From contig JAJYFA010000019.1 in assembly GCA_021790995.1 (NCBI GenBank), positions 1 to 38,668 of the forward strand: DNA of 38,668 nt, read 5' to 3'. The number at the start of each line of letters is the position of its first letter. Position 1 is the first letter of the stretch. The position numbers and the translations under genes are program-made. Under the pieces are notes generated by a model. That model was not told where the DNA came from. It searched no databases and saw only the letters and a program-made list of their open reading frames with translations. Below, piece by piece: positions 8,309 through 17,310 of this stretch. This DNA is from Acidobacteriota bacterium (lineage in GTDB: Bacteria > Acidobacteriota > Terriglobia > Terriglobales > Acidobacteriaceae).

Positions 8309-9028
8309 CTATGCTTCCCCGCGCTCCATCTCGATCGCCCTCGGGAACAGGATATTATTTTCGAGGTGAATGTGCCGGTGTAGATCCTCGATGAATTCGC
8401 GCAACCCGCTGTAATAAGCATGGTAGGTCGGGCAGGCGCCTTCCGGAGGATTGAAATCAACGCTTAACTCGCGTATGCGCGCTGACAGCCGCCCGGCTGA
8501 ATCGTGTTCACGCAGCATCACGTCGATCGGCTGCAGGATTGAGCCAAAGCACCCATAAGGCCGGCTGCCCCCCGAACGATACGCGGATTCCAGCTTGGAG
8601 ATGTAAGGAAACAGAACCAACTCTTCTTTTTGGATGTGTTGAAGGAGTTCTTCTCCCAGCGCCTCAAGATCGTTTTGAATCTGCGCAAGTTCGCTTCTTG
8701 TATTGCCGTGGCGGGCGACAACCTTTTCTGCCAGTTGCTGCAGCCGTGGAAACTCTTTCCGGATGTAGTTGTGGTGCTTCCACACAATGTGCTCGACAAG
8801 TTCGGCCAGCGAGCGCGTGGCCCATACTTCAGTTGCCGCCGGCTCCGCGGACGACAAATTTTCAATTGCCTCAAGAACGGCGCTGACAGCAATCCCCTTT
8901 TCCTGACAAGCGTCCGCAAGCGGCCTGTGCCCTCCGCAGCAATAATCGATTCCATATTGTTCAAAGACTCGCGACGAAGCTGGATTCTCGAGAGCGATCT
9001 CCCGCACCTGTTTTACAGCCAATGTCAT
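8309..9028 (-). CDS. Iron-sulfur cluster repair di-iron protein (RIC/YtfE/ScdA)
   Basis: The 239-residue protein repairs Fe-S clusters damaged by nitric oxide or oxidants. The N-terminal DUF542 domain has the hallmark YCCGG (Cys30-Cys31) after ENPASSRVFEQYGIDY. The rest is a hemerythrin-like four-helix domain with iron-ligand His in VEHIVWKHHNYI, HIQKEELVLFP, LREHDSAG and LHRHIHLENNILFPRA. The start at 9028 is chosen because GGAGG lies just before it; the open frame runs further to 9088, but that part contains the ribosome binding site. It is divergent from the FmdE-like gene. Confidence 0.95.
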   Translation of the reverse strand: MTLAVKQVREIALENPASSRVFEQYGIDYCCGGHRPLADACQEKGIAVSAVLEAIENLSSAEPAATEVWATRSLAELVEHIVWKHHNYIRKEFPRLQQLAEKVVARHGNTRSELAQIQNDLEALGEELLQHIQKEELVLFPYISKLESAYRSGGSRPYGCFGSILQPIDVMLREHDSAGRLSARIRELSVDFNPPEGACPTYHAYYSGLREFIEDLHRHIHLENNILFPRAIEMERGEA

Positions 9029-9224
9029 ATCAACCTCCATGCACCCAGCGTAGCGGATGAGCAGAGGCAATTCAGGGACTTTTGTCACACCGGAGGCATA
9101 CTTTCTGGACCTTCTCGAAAATTAGTGAATTCAAGCCTCATTGACGTGGTATTCGACTCACGCGGCGAGAAACAGCGAAAATGGAACTGCACAGCAATAC
9201 ATGGAGAAGATCGAGGATTGCACC

Positions 9225-9830
9225 ATGAATTCAGCGGACCCGGCTCCTAACCTTCAGCCTCTGCTGGAAAAATTAGGCGCGATGCACAAGCACCTATGCC
9301 CACGGCAGATATTGGGAGTGCGCATGGGCCTTTATGCCGGCGAATTGCTTGGATTGGCGTTACCCCAGCACGATAAGCGGCTTTTCACCTTTGTCGAAAC
9401 GGATGGCTGTTTTGTCGATGGAGTTACAGTATCGGCGGGCTGTGCGGTTGGGCACCGCACATTGCGGCTGATGGATTACGGCAAAGTTGCTGCGAGTTTT
9501 GTCGATACAAAGACGGAAGAGGCCATTCGCATCTGGCCCAGTCTGCAATGCCGCGCCCTTGCCAAAGAGTACGCGCCCGCGGCGCCGAATTCGTGGCGGG
9601 CACAGTTTGAAGCCTACCAGGTGATGCCGGCGCCGGAACTCCTGTCGGTATCTCCAATTACTTTGCAGATCGATTTGAAAGCCCTGATTGCCCGGCCCGG
9701 CGGCAGAGTGAATTGCGCAGTTTGCGGTGAAGAAATCCTCAACCAGCGCAATACGATTCGAAATGGTCAGGTTCTTTGCCATAGCTGCGCGGAAGGTGGC
9801 TACGCCCGGATCTTAAGCGGCGGCCGCTAG
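9225..9830 (+). CDS. FmdE-family protein with C-terminal TraR/DksA-like zinc finger
   Basis: The 201-residue product matches the formylmethanofuran dehydrogenase subunit E family. It has HKHLCPRQILGVRMGLYAGE near residues 20-39, FVETDGCFVDGV and GCAVGHRTLRL in the core, and a zinc finger CAVCGEEI...VLCHSC at the C-terminus. In bacteria without methanofuran the role is unclear; redox or metal-related functions have been suggested for relatives. The ATG at 9225 has GAGG (9213-9216) 8 bases ahead; ATGs at 9201 and 9141 lack a convincing site. It is divergent from the RIC gene and may share its control region (9029-9224). Confidence 0.8.
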   Translation: MNSADPAPNLQPLLEKLGAMHKHLCPRQILGVRMGLYAGELLGLALPQHDKRLFTFVETDGCFVDGVTVSAGCAVGHRTLRLMDYGKVAASFVDTKTEEAIRIWPSLQCRALAKEYAPAAPNSWRAQFEAYQVMPAPELLSVSPITLQIDLKALIARPGGRVNCAVCGEEILNQRNTIRNGQVLCHSCAEGGYARILSGGR

Positions 9831-10017
9831 GTCTGTGACCGCATAATTTTGTGCTATCCCACCCACCGCTGTTTGAGCCAACAGCGCGACGGGAATTGCA
9901 CCGCGGCAAGTTTGATCAGCAGCGTATACCGGGCGCGAGCGATCCGCAAGGGGGCCACGCAGACAAACTGCCTGGCTTCGGAGAAGGCCAAAGAAAACTG
10001 CCCTCGGAGTTAGAATG

Positions 10018-10046
10018 CGAGAGACGCAAATTTGTGTCTCTCGGAG
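10018..10046 (+). promoter_or_regulatory. 26-bp palindrome/hairpin abutting the rmlD ribosome binding site
   Basis: Arms CGAGAGACGCAAA and TTTGTGTCTCTCG (10018-10043) pair at 12 of 13 positions with no spacer. The GGAG ribosome binding site (10043-10046) touches its 3' edge, and the rmlD ATG follows at 10056. A TAGAAT -10 candidate lies immediately before it (10011-10016), without a clear -35. It could be a repressor operator just downstream of the promoter, or an mRNA hairpin affecting initiation. Confidence 0.6.
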
Positions 10047-10055
10047 CTATAGCGC

Positions 10056-10985
10056 ATGACTGAAGGTTCGATCGAAACGGCTGCGGCGCACCCACGTATT
10101 CTCATTGTCGGCAACGCTGGCCAGCTCGGCCGCGAACTTGAAAAGCTGTTTGCCGGCATCGGTCCCATGGTAGCCGTCGATCGCGAATCGGTCGATCTCG
10201 CCGATCCCGAACAAACGCGCGATCTCGTCCGCCGCGCCGCGCCAGACATCGTTTTCAATGCCGCTGCTTACACGGCCGTCGACCGCGCGGAGAGCGAGCG
10301 CGATCTCGCCTACGCCATCAACGAAGGCGCACCGCGCGTGCTGGCCGAAGAGGCCCACCGGCGCAGCGCCCTTTTCATCCACTACTCGACCGATTACGTC
10401 TTCGACGGCAGCAAAACTTCGCCATGGATTGAGACCGACGCACCGAATCCCCTGAACGTCTACGGTGCGAGCAAGCTCGGCGGCGAACGGGCCGTGGAAG
10501 AGGTTGGCGGCAAGTACCTCATCCTCCGCACCAGCTGGGTTTACGGCCCCCACGGCAACAATTTTCTCCTCACGATGCTTCGTCTGGGGCGCGAGCGCGA
10601 CCGGCTCTCCATTGTTGACGATCAGATCGGCGCACCGACCACATCCATTGAACTTGCTCGGGCCACACACACCATCGTCACCGGCATCCTTGCCGGGCGC
10701 TTCGGCGCCGTTCAAGACTGGGCCGGACTCTACCACATGACCTGCGGCGGGGCAGTCTCCTGGTGTGGCTTTGCCCAGGCCATCTTCGCCCGCGTCGCCG
10801 AGATGCTTACGGCCAAAGCGCCCACGGTCACCCCGATCGCCACCAAGGACTATCCCACTGCCGCCGTTCGCCCGCTTTACTCTGTTCTGTCCAATGCCAA
10901 GCTGCAGGCCCGGTTCGGCATCGAACTCCCGCCTTGGGAGGCTGCCCTCGACGACACCCTCCAAGCCCTCCGCAACGCCGGATGA
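10056..10985 (+). CDS. rmlD: dTDP-4-dehydrorhamnose reductase
   Basis: The 309-residue protein reduces dTDP-4-dehydro-L-rhamnose with NAD(P)H, the last step of dTDP-rhamnose synthesis for cell-surface polysaccharide. The Rossmann motif VGNAGQLG is at residues 18-25. The short-chain dehydrogenase signature has STD (111-113) and YGASK (Tyr136, Lys140), then RTSWVYG. GGAG at 10043-10046 sets the start. The other rml genes are not nearby, so it is an isolated copy. A UDP/dTDP-sugar reductase with another substrate is possible, but the motif set is typical of RmlD. Confidence 0.93.
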   Translation: MTEGSIETAAAHPRILIVGNAGQLGRELEKLFAGIGPMVAVDRESVDLADPEQTRDLVRRAAPDIVFNAAAYTAVDRAESERDLAYAINEGAPRVLAEEAHRRSALFIHYSTDYVFDGSKTSPWIETDAPNPLNVYGASKLGGERAVEEVGGKYLILRTSWVYGPHGNNFLLTMLRLGRERDRLSIVDDQIGAPTTSIELARATHTIVTGILAGRFGAVQDWAGLYHMTCGGAVSWCGFAQAIFARVAEMLTAKAPTVTPIATKDYPTAAVRPLYSVLSNAKLQARFGIELPPWEAALDDTLQALRNAG

Positions 10986-11114
10986 GCCTCAACCAAGGGT
11001 TTCTGGTTGATTCCTGAGCCTTTACCTCTGACCATTGCATTGTGACGCCCGTCCTATTCAAGCTTCCGTCGGGCTTCCTACACTGTCGGCACTTCAGATA
11101 GCCGAGGTGTCTCC

Positions 11115-12290
11115 ATGCCTTCCAGAACATCCCGCCGTGAATTTCTCGCTGCTGGCGTCTCCGCCGGACTGCTCTCTCCGCTTGCCAGCGCCACTCCAGT
11201 CGTTGGCGCGCTCAAGCCGCCCTCTGGCGATTCGCCATCCGATTCGAAGGTCGCGCTCAGTTACCGGACGCTGGGCCGCACCGGCCTCCGTGTCACCACC
11301 GTTGGCTTCGGCTGCATGATCACCTCCGACCCCAGCGTGATTGAGCGCGCCGTCGATCTCGGCATCAACTACTTCGACACCGCGCGCAGCTATCAGCACG
11401 GTAACAACGAACGCATGGTCGGCGCGGCTCTTGGCGCCAAACGCAAGCAGGTTGTCCTGTCCACCAAGACCCACGCACCCGACAGGGCCGGCATGATGCA
11501 GCATCTGGAGCAGAGCCTGCGCGAGCTCAACACCGACTACATCGACATCTGGTATCTCCATGGCCGGAGCAGTCCTGCGGATATTTCAGACGAGCATATT
11601 GAAGTCCAGCAGCTTGCCAAGCAACAGGGAAAGATTCGTTTTGCTGGAGTCAGCACCCACAGCGGCCAACCCCAACTGATTCCCTGGATGGTCGAAAAGA
11701 AGGCCTTCGACGTGGTTTTGGCTGCCTACAACTTCACCATGGATCCTGCCATGAACCAAGCCGTGGAAACTGCGGTCAAAGGAGGCCTCGGCGTCGTCGC
11801 CATGAAGGTCATGGCAGGCGGAACTCGCAGCCACAAGCCCGGCGATCCCATTGCCGGCAAGCTTGCGCAACCCGGCGCGATGCTCGCCGCACTCAAATGG
11901 GTGGTCAAGAATCCCAACGTCTCCACCACGATCCCCAGCATCACAGATATGGATCAGCTCGACGAAAACCTGAAAGCCATGGATCATGTCTACACCTCCG
12001 CGGACGCCGCGATTCTCTCCGCACACCTCGAGCGGATTCGTCCTTACTACTGCCGCACGTGCGGCGTCTGCAATGATATGTGTCAAAAGGGACTGCCTGT
12101 CGCCGACGTGCTCCGCTGCCTTACCTATTCCGAGGGGTACGGCCAGTTCGCGCTGGGACGCGAGCGCTATCTCGAACTCGCGCAGCCGACCGCAATTCGG
12201 TGCACCGATTGCGCCGACTGCACTGTGAATTGTCCCCATGGTGTGCATGTGGCCAGCCGCATGGCTCGCGCACAGGAGATCTTCGCATGA
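11115..12290 (+). CDS. Tat-exported aldo/keto reductase with two C-terminal [4Fe-4S] motifs
   Basis: The 391-residue protein starts with a twin-arginine signal SRREFLAAGVSAGLL, so it is probably folded with cofactors and exported. The aldo/keto reductase barrel (about 48-300) has the expected catalytic set Asp89, Tyr93, Lys118 and His149 (FDTARSY, STKTH, WYLHG). The ferredoxin-like tail has Cys313/316/319/323 and Cys363/366/369/373. Fe-S aldo/keto reductases of this type are poorly characterised; electron transfer to sugar or quinone-like substrates is inference. Its stop overlaps the ATG of the next gene (ATGA), so the two are coupled. A GAGGTG sequence precedes the ATG. Confidence 0.9.
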   Translation: MPSRTSRREFLAAGVSAGLLSPLASATPVVGALKPPSGDSPSDSKVALSYRTLGRTGLRVTTVGFGCMITSDPSVIERAVDLGINYFDTARSYQHGNNERMVGAALGAKRKQVVLSTKTHAPDRAGMMQHLEQSLRELNTDYIDIWYLHGRSSPADISDEHIEVQQLAKQQGKIRFAGVSTHSGQPQLIPWMVEKKAFDVVLAAYNFTMDPAMNQAVETAVKGGLGVVAMKVMAGGTRSHKPGDPIAGKLAQPGAMLAALKWVVKNPNVSTTIPSITDMDQLDENLKAMDHVYTSADAAILSAHLERIRPYYCRTCGVCNDMCQKGLPVADVLRCLTYSEGYGQFALGRERYLELAQPTAIRCTDCADCTVNCPHGVHVASRMARAQEIFA

Positions 12291-13126
12291 AGGCTCCTAC
12301 ATTGCTGCTTTCCGTGCTGCTTGCCTGCGGCTCGGCTGTAGCGCAAGACGTTCTCGACTGTCATATCGCTCCGGGCTGGGAACCATCCGGAGCGATCCGT
12401 CATTACGATGCCAGCAATCTCTTCGATTACAAAGACGGCGGCGCTGAAGGCTACCTCATCTTCGGCTTCGTGCGAATGAGCACGATCGACTGCAAATCGG
12501 GCGCGAACACCCTCACCATCGATCTCTCCGAGATGTCCGGCGCCGATGCGGCCTACGGAATCTTCGCCGCGAATCTTGATCCCAACGCACCTGTCGCGCA
12601 GATCGGAATGGGCGGTCAAGTGGAGGCGCAGAGCGCAACGTTCGCCAAAGGAAATTACTACGTCGAGATTACCGAGGTTGCCGCTAATCCGAATGCCGAC
12701 AACTCGGCAACTCTGCGCCAAATGGCCTCTACGCTCGAGATGCGGCTTGCCGGCCGCGTGACGCCACCCGCGCAGTTGCACTGGTTTCCCGCAGGCAGCG
12801 CTGGGCCAGTGCGCATGGTGCCGGAGAGTGTCCTGGGCCTTCAGGAGCTCCAGCAGGGCTATGTCGCCAAATACCAAACTGGCCAGGCATTTGTTGTGCT
12901 TGAGTCGACACCCGAATCAGCGGCGCTTGTGCTCAAGACTGTGCGCAAGCATTTTCCCAACGCGACTGCCGCGAAAGTGGGCGATGAAGCTTTTACAGCC
13001 AATGCACAGTATCTCGGCGGGATCTGCATCTTTCGCAAGGGTCGTGTCATTGGCGGCTACGCCAATTTGCCTGAGCCACAGCAAGCCGTAACATTATCTG
13101 CATCGTTCGCGCAGCGTGTTCCATAA
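12287..13126 (+). CDS. Secreted DUF6599-like protein
   Basis: The 279-residue protein has an N-terminal signal peptide, with cleavage predicted after the SAVAQ region (MKAPTLLLSVLLACGSAVAQ). The mature part reads as a globular alpha/beta protein with EGYLIFGFVRM, DAAYGIFAANLD and a final YLGGICIFRKGRVIGGYANL. These features recall DUF6599, a family of unknown function, from memory rather than alignment. The ATG at 12287 overlaps the upstream stop by four bases. An upstream in-frame ATG at 12080 lies inside the reductase gene and is rejected. Coupling to the Tat Fe-S reductase suggests a shared periplasmic or surface role. Confidence 0.75.
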   Translation: MKAPTLLLSVLLACGSAVAQDVLDCHIAPGWEPSGAIRHYDASNLFDYKDGGAEGYLIFGFVRMSTIDCKSGANTLTIDLSEMSGADAAYGIFAANLDPNAPVAQIGMGGQVEAQSATFAKGNYYVEITEVAANPNADNSATLRQMASTLEMRLAGRVTPPAQLHWFPAGSAGPVRMVPESVLGLQELQQGYVAKYQTGQAFVVLESTPESAALVLKTVRKHFPNATAAKVGDEAFTANAQYLGGICIFRKGRVIGGYANLPEPQQAVTLSASFAQRVP

Positions 13127-13138
13127 TCTGGTGTTTGG

Positions 13139-13179
13139 ACGCAGGCGGCCGGGGCATGACGGACCGTGCGCGCCTGCGT
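13139..13179. terminator. Possible hairpin terminator between convergent genes
   Basis: The 9-base arms ACGCAGGCG (13139-13147) and CGCCTGCGT (13171-13179) are perfectly complementary and enclose a 23-base loop. They lie between the DUF6599-like gene and the mutase operon, which converge. No T-run follows on either strand, so termination is only suggested by position. Confidence 0.4.
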
Positions 13180-13233
13180 TATCCTTGCAGCTTCATGCCA
13201 TCCGCTTTTCATGGCCTGTGCGCACTCGTCTTG

Positions 13234-15366
13234 CTAACACACGATGCTTGCGCTCAGCATCTCCAGAATCTTTTGCGCTGCTATGGGAAGGGCGGTTCCG
13301 GGCCCGTAGATTCCGGCCACGCCAGCGTCAAAAAGAAAATCGTAGTCCTGCGGCGGTATCGCACCGCCTACCACCACCAGAATGTCTTCTCTTCCTAGAG
13401 CCCTCAACTCATCGATCAGTTGAGGTGCCAGGATATTAAGCTCTGCCGCAAGGTCCGACACACCCACCACGTGTACGTCGTTACCGGCAGCGAGCCGCGC
13501 TACTTCGTGCGGCGACTGGAACAACGGCCCGATGTCGACGTCGAAGCCAATGTCGGCAAACGCCGCCGCAATCACCCTGATACCGCGATCGTGCCCATCC
13601 AAGCCCATCTTTGCCATTAGAATTCGTGGCTGCCGCCCCTCTTCGCGTTCAAACTCCTTCACCATGCGTTGGGCCGTGCGAAACGCCTCGTCGTCTGCAA
13701 TCACCACCGAATACACGCCGGCAATCGTCCGCACCGCCGCTTCGTACCGCCCCCATACGTTTTCCAGCGACTGAGAGATTTCGCCAACGGTTGCAAGCTT
13801 CCGAGCAGCTTCAACCGCGCACTCCAGCAAATTCCCTTCCCCTGTTTTCGCACACTGTTCCAGCGATGCAAGCGCACGGCGAACGGCAGCCGCATCACGT
13901 TCGCGCTTCAATTTTTCCAGTCTCTTCACTTGCGCCTCGCGTACCGCCCCGCGATCGTTAGCGGGGGCGGGAATCTCAGACTCTTCCGGAGCAGGATATG
14001 CATTCACACCCACGATCAGATCGCGTCTCGAATCAATCGCTGCTTGCCTCCGCGCTGCAGCTTCTTCAATCCGCATCCTGGGCAGGCCAGTCTCAATTGC
14101 CCTGACCATACCGCCGAGCTTCTCGACCTCTTCAATCAGCCCCCAAGCCGCGCGCATCAAATCGTGCGTCAGCCGCTCCACGTAGTACGATCCTGCCCAC
14201 GGATCGATGAAATGCCTGATGCCCGTCTCTTCCAGCAGATAAATCTGCGTGTTCCGCGCAATCCGCGCTGAAGAGGCAGTGGGCGGCGCGAACGCCTCGT
14301 TATAAGCATTGGTGTGCAGCGACTGCGTTCCTCCGAAGACGGCGGCTAGCGCCTCCGCGCAGGTGCGCACGATATTGTTGAACGGGTCCTGCGCGGCCAG
14401 GCTCCATCCCGAGGTTTGCGAATGCGCACGCAATGCAAGCGAGTCGGGATTCCTGGCGCCGAAACTCTTCACGATTTTGGCCCACAGCAGGCGCGCGGCG
14501 CGCATCTTGGCAATTTCCACGAAGTGGTTCATGCCCACGCCCCAGCAAAACACAATCCGCGATGCAAAGGCGTCCACCTCGAAGCCGGCGTTGACACCTG
14601 TGCGCAGATACTCGATGCCATCGGCCAGCGTATAGGCTAATTCCAGGTCCGCGGTCGCGCCCGCTTCATGCATGTCGTAACCACTGACGCCGATGCAGTT
14701 GAAGCTGGGCATCTTCTCCGCGCAGTAGTGGAAGATGTCGCCGACAATCCGCATCGATTCGGCGGGCGGGTAGATGTACGTATTACGGGCCACGAACTCC
14801 TTCAAAATGTCATTCTGAATCGTCCCTCTCAAGTGCTCCGGTCGAACGCCCTGCTCTTCCGCTGCGACGATATAAAGCGCCATGATCGGCAGAGCCGCAC
14901 TGCTCATCGCCATCGACACCGACACCTGCTCCAGCGGAATGCGATGAAACAAGGCCTTCATGTCGAGAATCGAATCGATCGCTGCGCCGGCCTTGCCAAC
15001 TTCGTTCATTACACACTCTTGATTGGAGTCGTAGCCGAGTTGCGTCGCCAGATCGAACGCCACCGAAAGCCTCCGATGCCCTGCCGCCAGATTGCGCCGG
15101 AAAAACGCATTCGCCTCCTCGACTGTTGAAAATTCGCTATGTTGCCTGATCGTCCAAGGCCGAGTAACATACATTGTCGAATCAGGTCCGCGCAGATACG
15201 GCGGAATACCCGCTGCGTAATTCAAGTGCTCAAGCCCTTCCAAATCCTCCTGTGTATAAAAGCTTTTCATCGCTGCTTGTTCAGCAAAAATCCGCTCCTG
15301 CTCTTTATGCGCGGCCTTCCATGCCGTTACTGGCTTCCAGTCAATCTTTGTAAAATCCGGACGCAA
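13234..15366 (-). CDS. mutB: Methylmalonyl-CoA mutase, large catalytic subunit
   Basis: The 710-residue B12 enzyme interconverts succinyl-CoA and (R)-methylmalonyl-CoA, linking propionate metabolism to the TCA cycle. It starts PDFTKIDWKPV. The substrate barrel includes RPWTIRQHSEFSTVEEANAFFRRNLAAG, and INTNAYNEAF-type residues appear as LHTNAYNEAFA. The C-terminal cobalamin domain has the lower-ligand motif LDGHDRG (about residue 600) and VVVGGAIPPQDY. The length is normal. It lies 27 bases after the small subunit gene in the same operon. No meaB/argK chaperone or epimerase gene is present in the window. Confidence 0.97.
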   Translation of the reverse strand: MRPDFTKIDWKPVTAWKAAHKEQERIFAEQAAMKSFYTQEDLEGLEHLNYAAGIPPYLRGPDSTMYVTRPWTIRQHSEFSTVEEANAFFRRNLAAGHRRLSVAFDLATQLGYDSNQECVMNEVGKAGAAIDSILDMKALFHRIPLEQVSVSMAMSSAALPIMALYIVAAEEQGVRPEHLRGTIQNDILKEFVARNTYIYPPAESMRIVGDIFHYCAEKMPSFNCIGVSGYDMHEAGATADLELAYTLADGIEYLRTGVNAGFEVDAFASRIVFCWGVGMNHFVEIAKMRAARLLWAKIVKSFGARNPDSLALRAHSQTSGWSLAAQDPFNNIVRTCAEALAAVFGGTQSLHTNAYNEAFAPPTASSARIARNTQIYLLEETGIRHFIDPWAGSYYVERLTHDLMRAAWGLIEEVEKLGGMVRAIETGLPRMRIEEAAARRQAAIDSRRDLIVGVNAYPAPEESEIPAPANDRGAVREAQVKRLEKLKRERDAAAVRRALASLEQCAKTGEGNLLECAVEAARKLATVGEISQSLENVWGRYEAAVRTIAGVYSVVIADDEAFRTAQRMVKEFEREEGRQPRILMAKMGLDGHDRGIRVIAAAFADIGFDVDIGPLFQSPHEVARLAAGNDVHVVGVSDLAAELNILAPQLIDELRALGREDILVVVGGAIPPQDYDFLFDAGVAGIYGPGTALPIAAQKILEMLSASIVC

Positions 15367-15393
15367 ATTCAGCTCCTGTTCCTTAGTTCGAGG

Positions 15394-17151
15394 CTAGCCC
15401 TCGACACCCAACCGTTCCTGCCACTTCGTCAAAAACTCCACCGGAGTGTCGCGCAGGCTGACAAAATCCGCAATTCCCGCCGCCCTCAATTCCTCCGCAT
15501 TCGCAGGATTTCCCGCAACAAGCACCGGTACGTCCCGACCCAGCTCCTTCAATTTGGTCATTAGATCCGCCACCAGCGTCACGTTCACCGGATCCGCGCC
15601 GCACAAGATAATCGCATCCGCATCCGCCGCGGCAATATCCGCGGCTTTTCTGAAGCGCCGCGTTTGCAACTTGAAACCTGCACAGGCGAAGAAATTCGCG
15701 GCAAAGCTCGACCGCGCCGCGCGCATCCGCAAAGCGCCGAACTCCGCCAACAGCACATGCGGGGTTCTGCCCCCTGCGGCCGCGTACCGCTCGGTGCGCA
15801 GCCGAATCTCCTCGAATTCCCGCGCCCCTCGCGGATCGGCGTTCATTCGCTGAAGATCGACGCGATCAAGCGCCCTCCCCATTGGATTCGCATACCAATT
15901 TGCACCCACCAGCACGCGCCTCCGTGCCGCGACCGACTGATTCCGCGCGTTCAAGCTGCGCTCCAGCGTCTGGGCAATCGCACCCTCTGCCTGTGCCTTC
16001 CGGAATCCGCCGCACGCCTCAATCCGCTGCATTACCTTCCACCCTTCACGCGCCAGCAAGTCCGTAATCGCCTCCAACGCGTACGATCCACCGCCAACAT
16101 CGGCAACACGTCCCAACTGCGCCTCATGTTTGAGCAGCAATTGCGTGTTCCGCGCCAATCGCCTGCTTGTCTCATCCGGGGTTCTATAGCACGCATCGAA
16201 TGGAACCACTGAAACCACATCTGCCCCACCCAGCACCGCGGCCATGGCTTCGGTTGTCGCACGCAAAACATTCACGTGCGGATCGTAGACAGTCCTGTTC
16301 CACCGAGATGTGCGTACTGCAACCCGTGCCCGTGCCGCTTCGCGCGATCCGCCAAAACTCTCAACCGCTCGCGCCCACAGCAAGCGGAACGTCCGCAGCT
16401 TGGCGATCTCGAAGAAATAGTTCGATCCCACAACAAAACAAAACTCGATTGCAGCAGCCGCGCGATTTACATCCACTCCACACTCCGAGGTCGAAGCCAG
16501 AAAATCCACTCCAGCTGCGAGCGCGAATCCAATCTCCTCAACAGCAGTTGCGCCGGCATCGCCAAAAGCTTCGGCGTGAATCGTGAAGGGTGTAAAGCCT
16601 TGCGCCGCTGCCAGTATTGCTTCTGCGGCAAACTCCACGCTCTTGAGCGCATCGCACCCTGTCGAGATCTGCGCAGCGCGCGGCTTTTCATTTAGACACG
16701 CAATCAGCATCTGCATCAACTGCCGATCGGCAGAAGCAAAATGGATAGAAATCTCGTCCAGATCGCGGAGCAGAATCTTCAGTTCCGCCCCGGTCCGGAC
16801 CACGGCTCTGCTGAATGCGATCTCCTCGGCGCCTAGAGCTACGGCTTTTTGTGCATGGCGATTTGCTTCTTCCGCATCCGCCGTGTCAATCTCCTCGCGA
16901 ATGCACCAGTTGCCGGTCGCGCGTGTGCCTCGCCTATAAGGAAATTGACCCGGAGCCGCATCCACGCACGCCAGCCCCCTTCGATCCTCTGCGCTATAGA
17001 AGGGCTTGACTGCCATCCCTTCTTGCGTGTGCCAAGCAAGTTTTTCCTCAGGATCGGCGATCTTCAAATCGCGCGCAATCGCGGTTTGCCACTCCGCGCT
17101 ACTGACCGGCGGAAACTCCTTGAGCAATTTGTCAGTCTCCATGGTCTTCAC
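15394..17151 (-). CDS. mutA: Methylmalonyl-CoA mutase, small subunit
   Basis: The 585-residue partner of the large subunit has the mutase barrel fold (WQTAIARDLKIADPEEKLAWHTQEGMAVKPFYS; NYFFEIAKLRTFRLLWARAVESFGG). The C-terminal cobalamin-like domain lacks the DxHxxG motif: the equivalent stretch reads LAEFGALRMRAARSSFAANFF. That is expected for the non-catalytic beta subunit. The reading frame opens at GTG 17151, with an ATG at 17142 as alternative; GGAGG lies about 25 bases upstream and favours neither. The GTG overlaps the TGA of a start-less reading frame upstream (see findings). It is first in the mutA-mutB operon. Confidence 0.93.
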   Translation of the reverse strand: MKTMETDKLLKEFPPVSSAEWQTAIARDLKIADPEEKLAWHTQEGMAVKPFYSAEDRRGLACVDAAPGQFPYRRGTRATGNWCIREEIDTADAEEANRHAQKAVALGAEEIAFSRAVVRTGAELKILLRDLDEISIHFASADRQLMQMLIACLNEKPRAAQISTGCDALKSVEFAAEAILAAAQGFTPFTIHAEAFGDAGATAVEEIGFALAAGVDFLASTSECGVDVNRAAAAIEFCFVVGSNYFFEIAKLRTFRLLWARAVESFGGSREAARARVAVRTSRWNRTVYDPHVNVLRATTEAMAAVLGGADVVSVVPFDACYRTPDETSRRLARNTQLLLKHEAQLGRVADVGGGSYALEAITDLLAREGWKVMQRIEACGGFRKAQAEGAIAQTLERSLNARNQSVAARRRVLVGANWYANPMGRALDRVDLQRMNADPRGAREFEEIRLRTERYAAAGGRTPHVLLAEFGALRMRAARSSFAANFFACAGFKLQTRRFRKAADIAAADADAIILCGADPVNVTLVADLMTKLKELGRDVPVLVAGNPANAEELRAAGIADFVSLRDTPVEFLTKWQERLGVEG

Positions 17152-17310
17152 TCGTCCGCAGTTTCTTCCGCCTCCTCGATCAGGATTGCAAACGCTCTCT
17201 CGGTTCGCAATTCTGGAGTGCAGAGAATATGCAGCCGAATAACATCGTGCCGGTTGCGCTCATGAATGATAGGCTTGCCGCTCGGTGCAGCACAAACCTG
17301 CGCTCGCGCC

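Noticed and set aside
9029-9224. FNR/DNR-type site between the RIC and FmdE-like genes
   Set aside because: TCAA and TTGA half sites are present (near 9133-9144), but in the wrong orientation and spacing for FNR; no convincing palindrome was seen.
12080-12286. Upstream start for the DUF6599-like gene
   Set aside because: It lies inside the reductase gene, while the ATG at 12287 has the coupled overlap and a signal peptide right after it.
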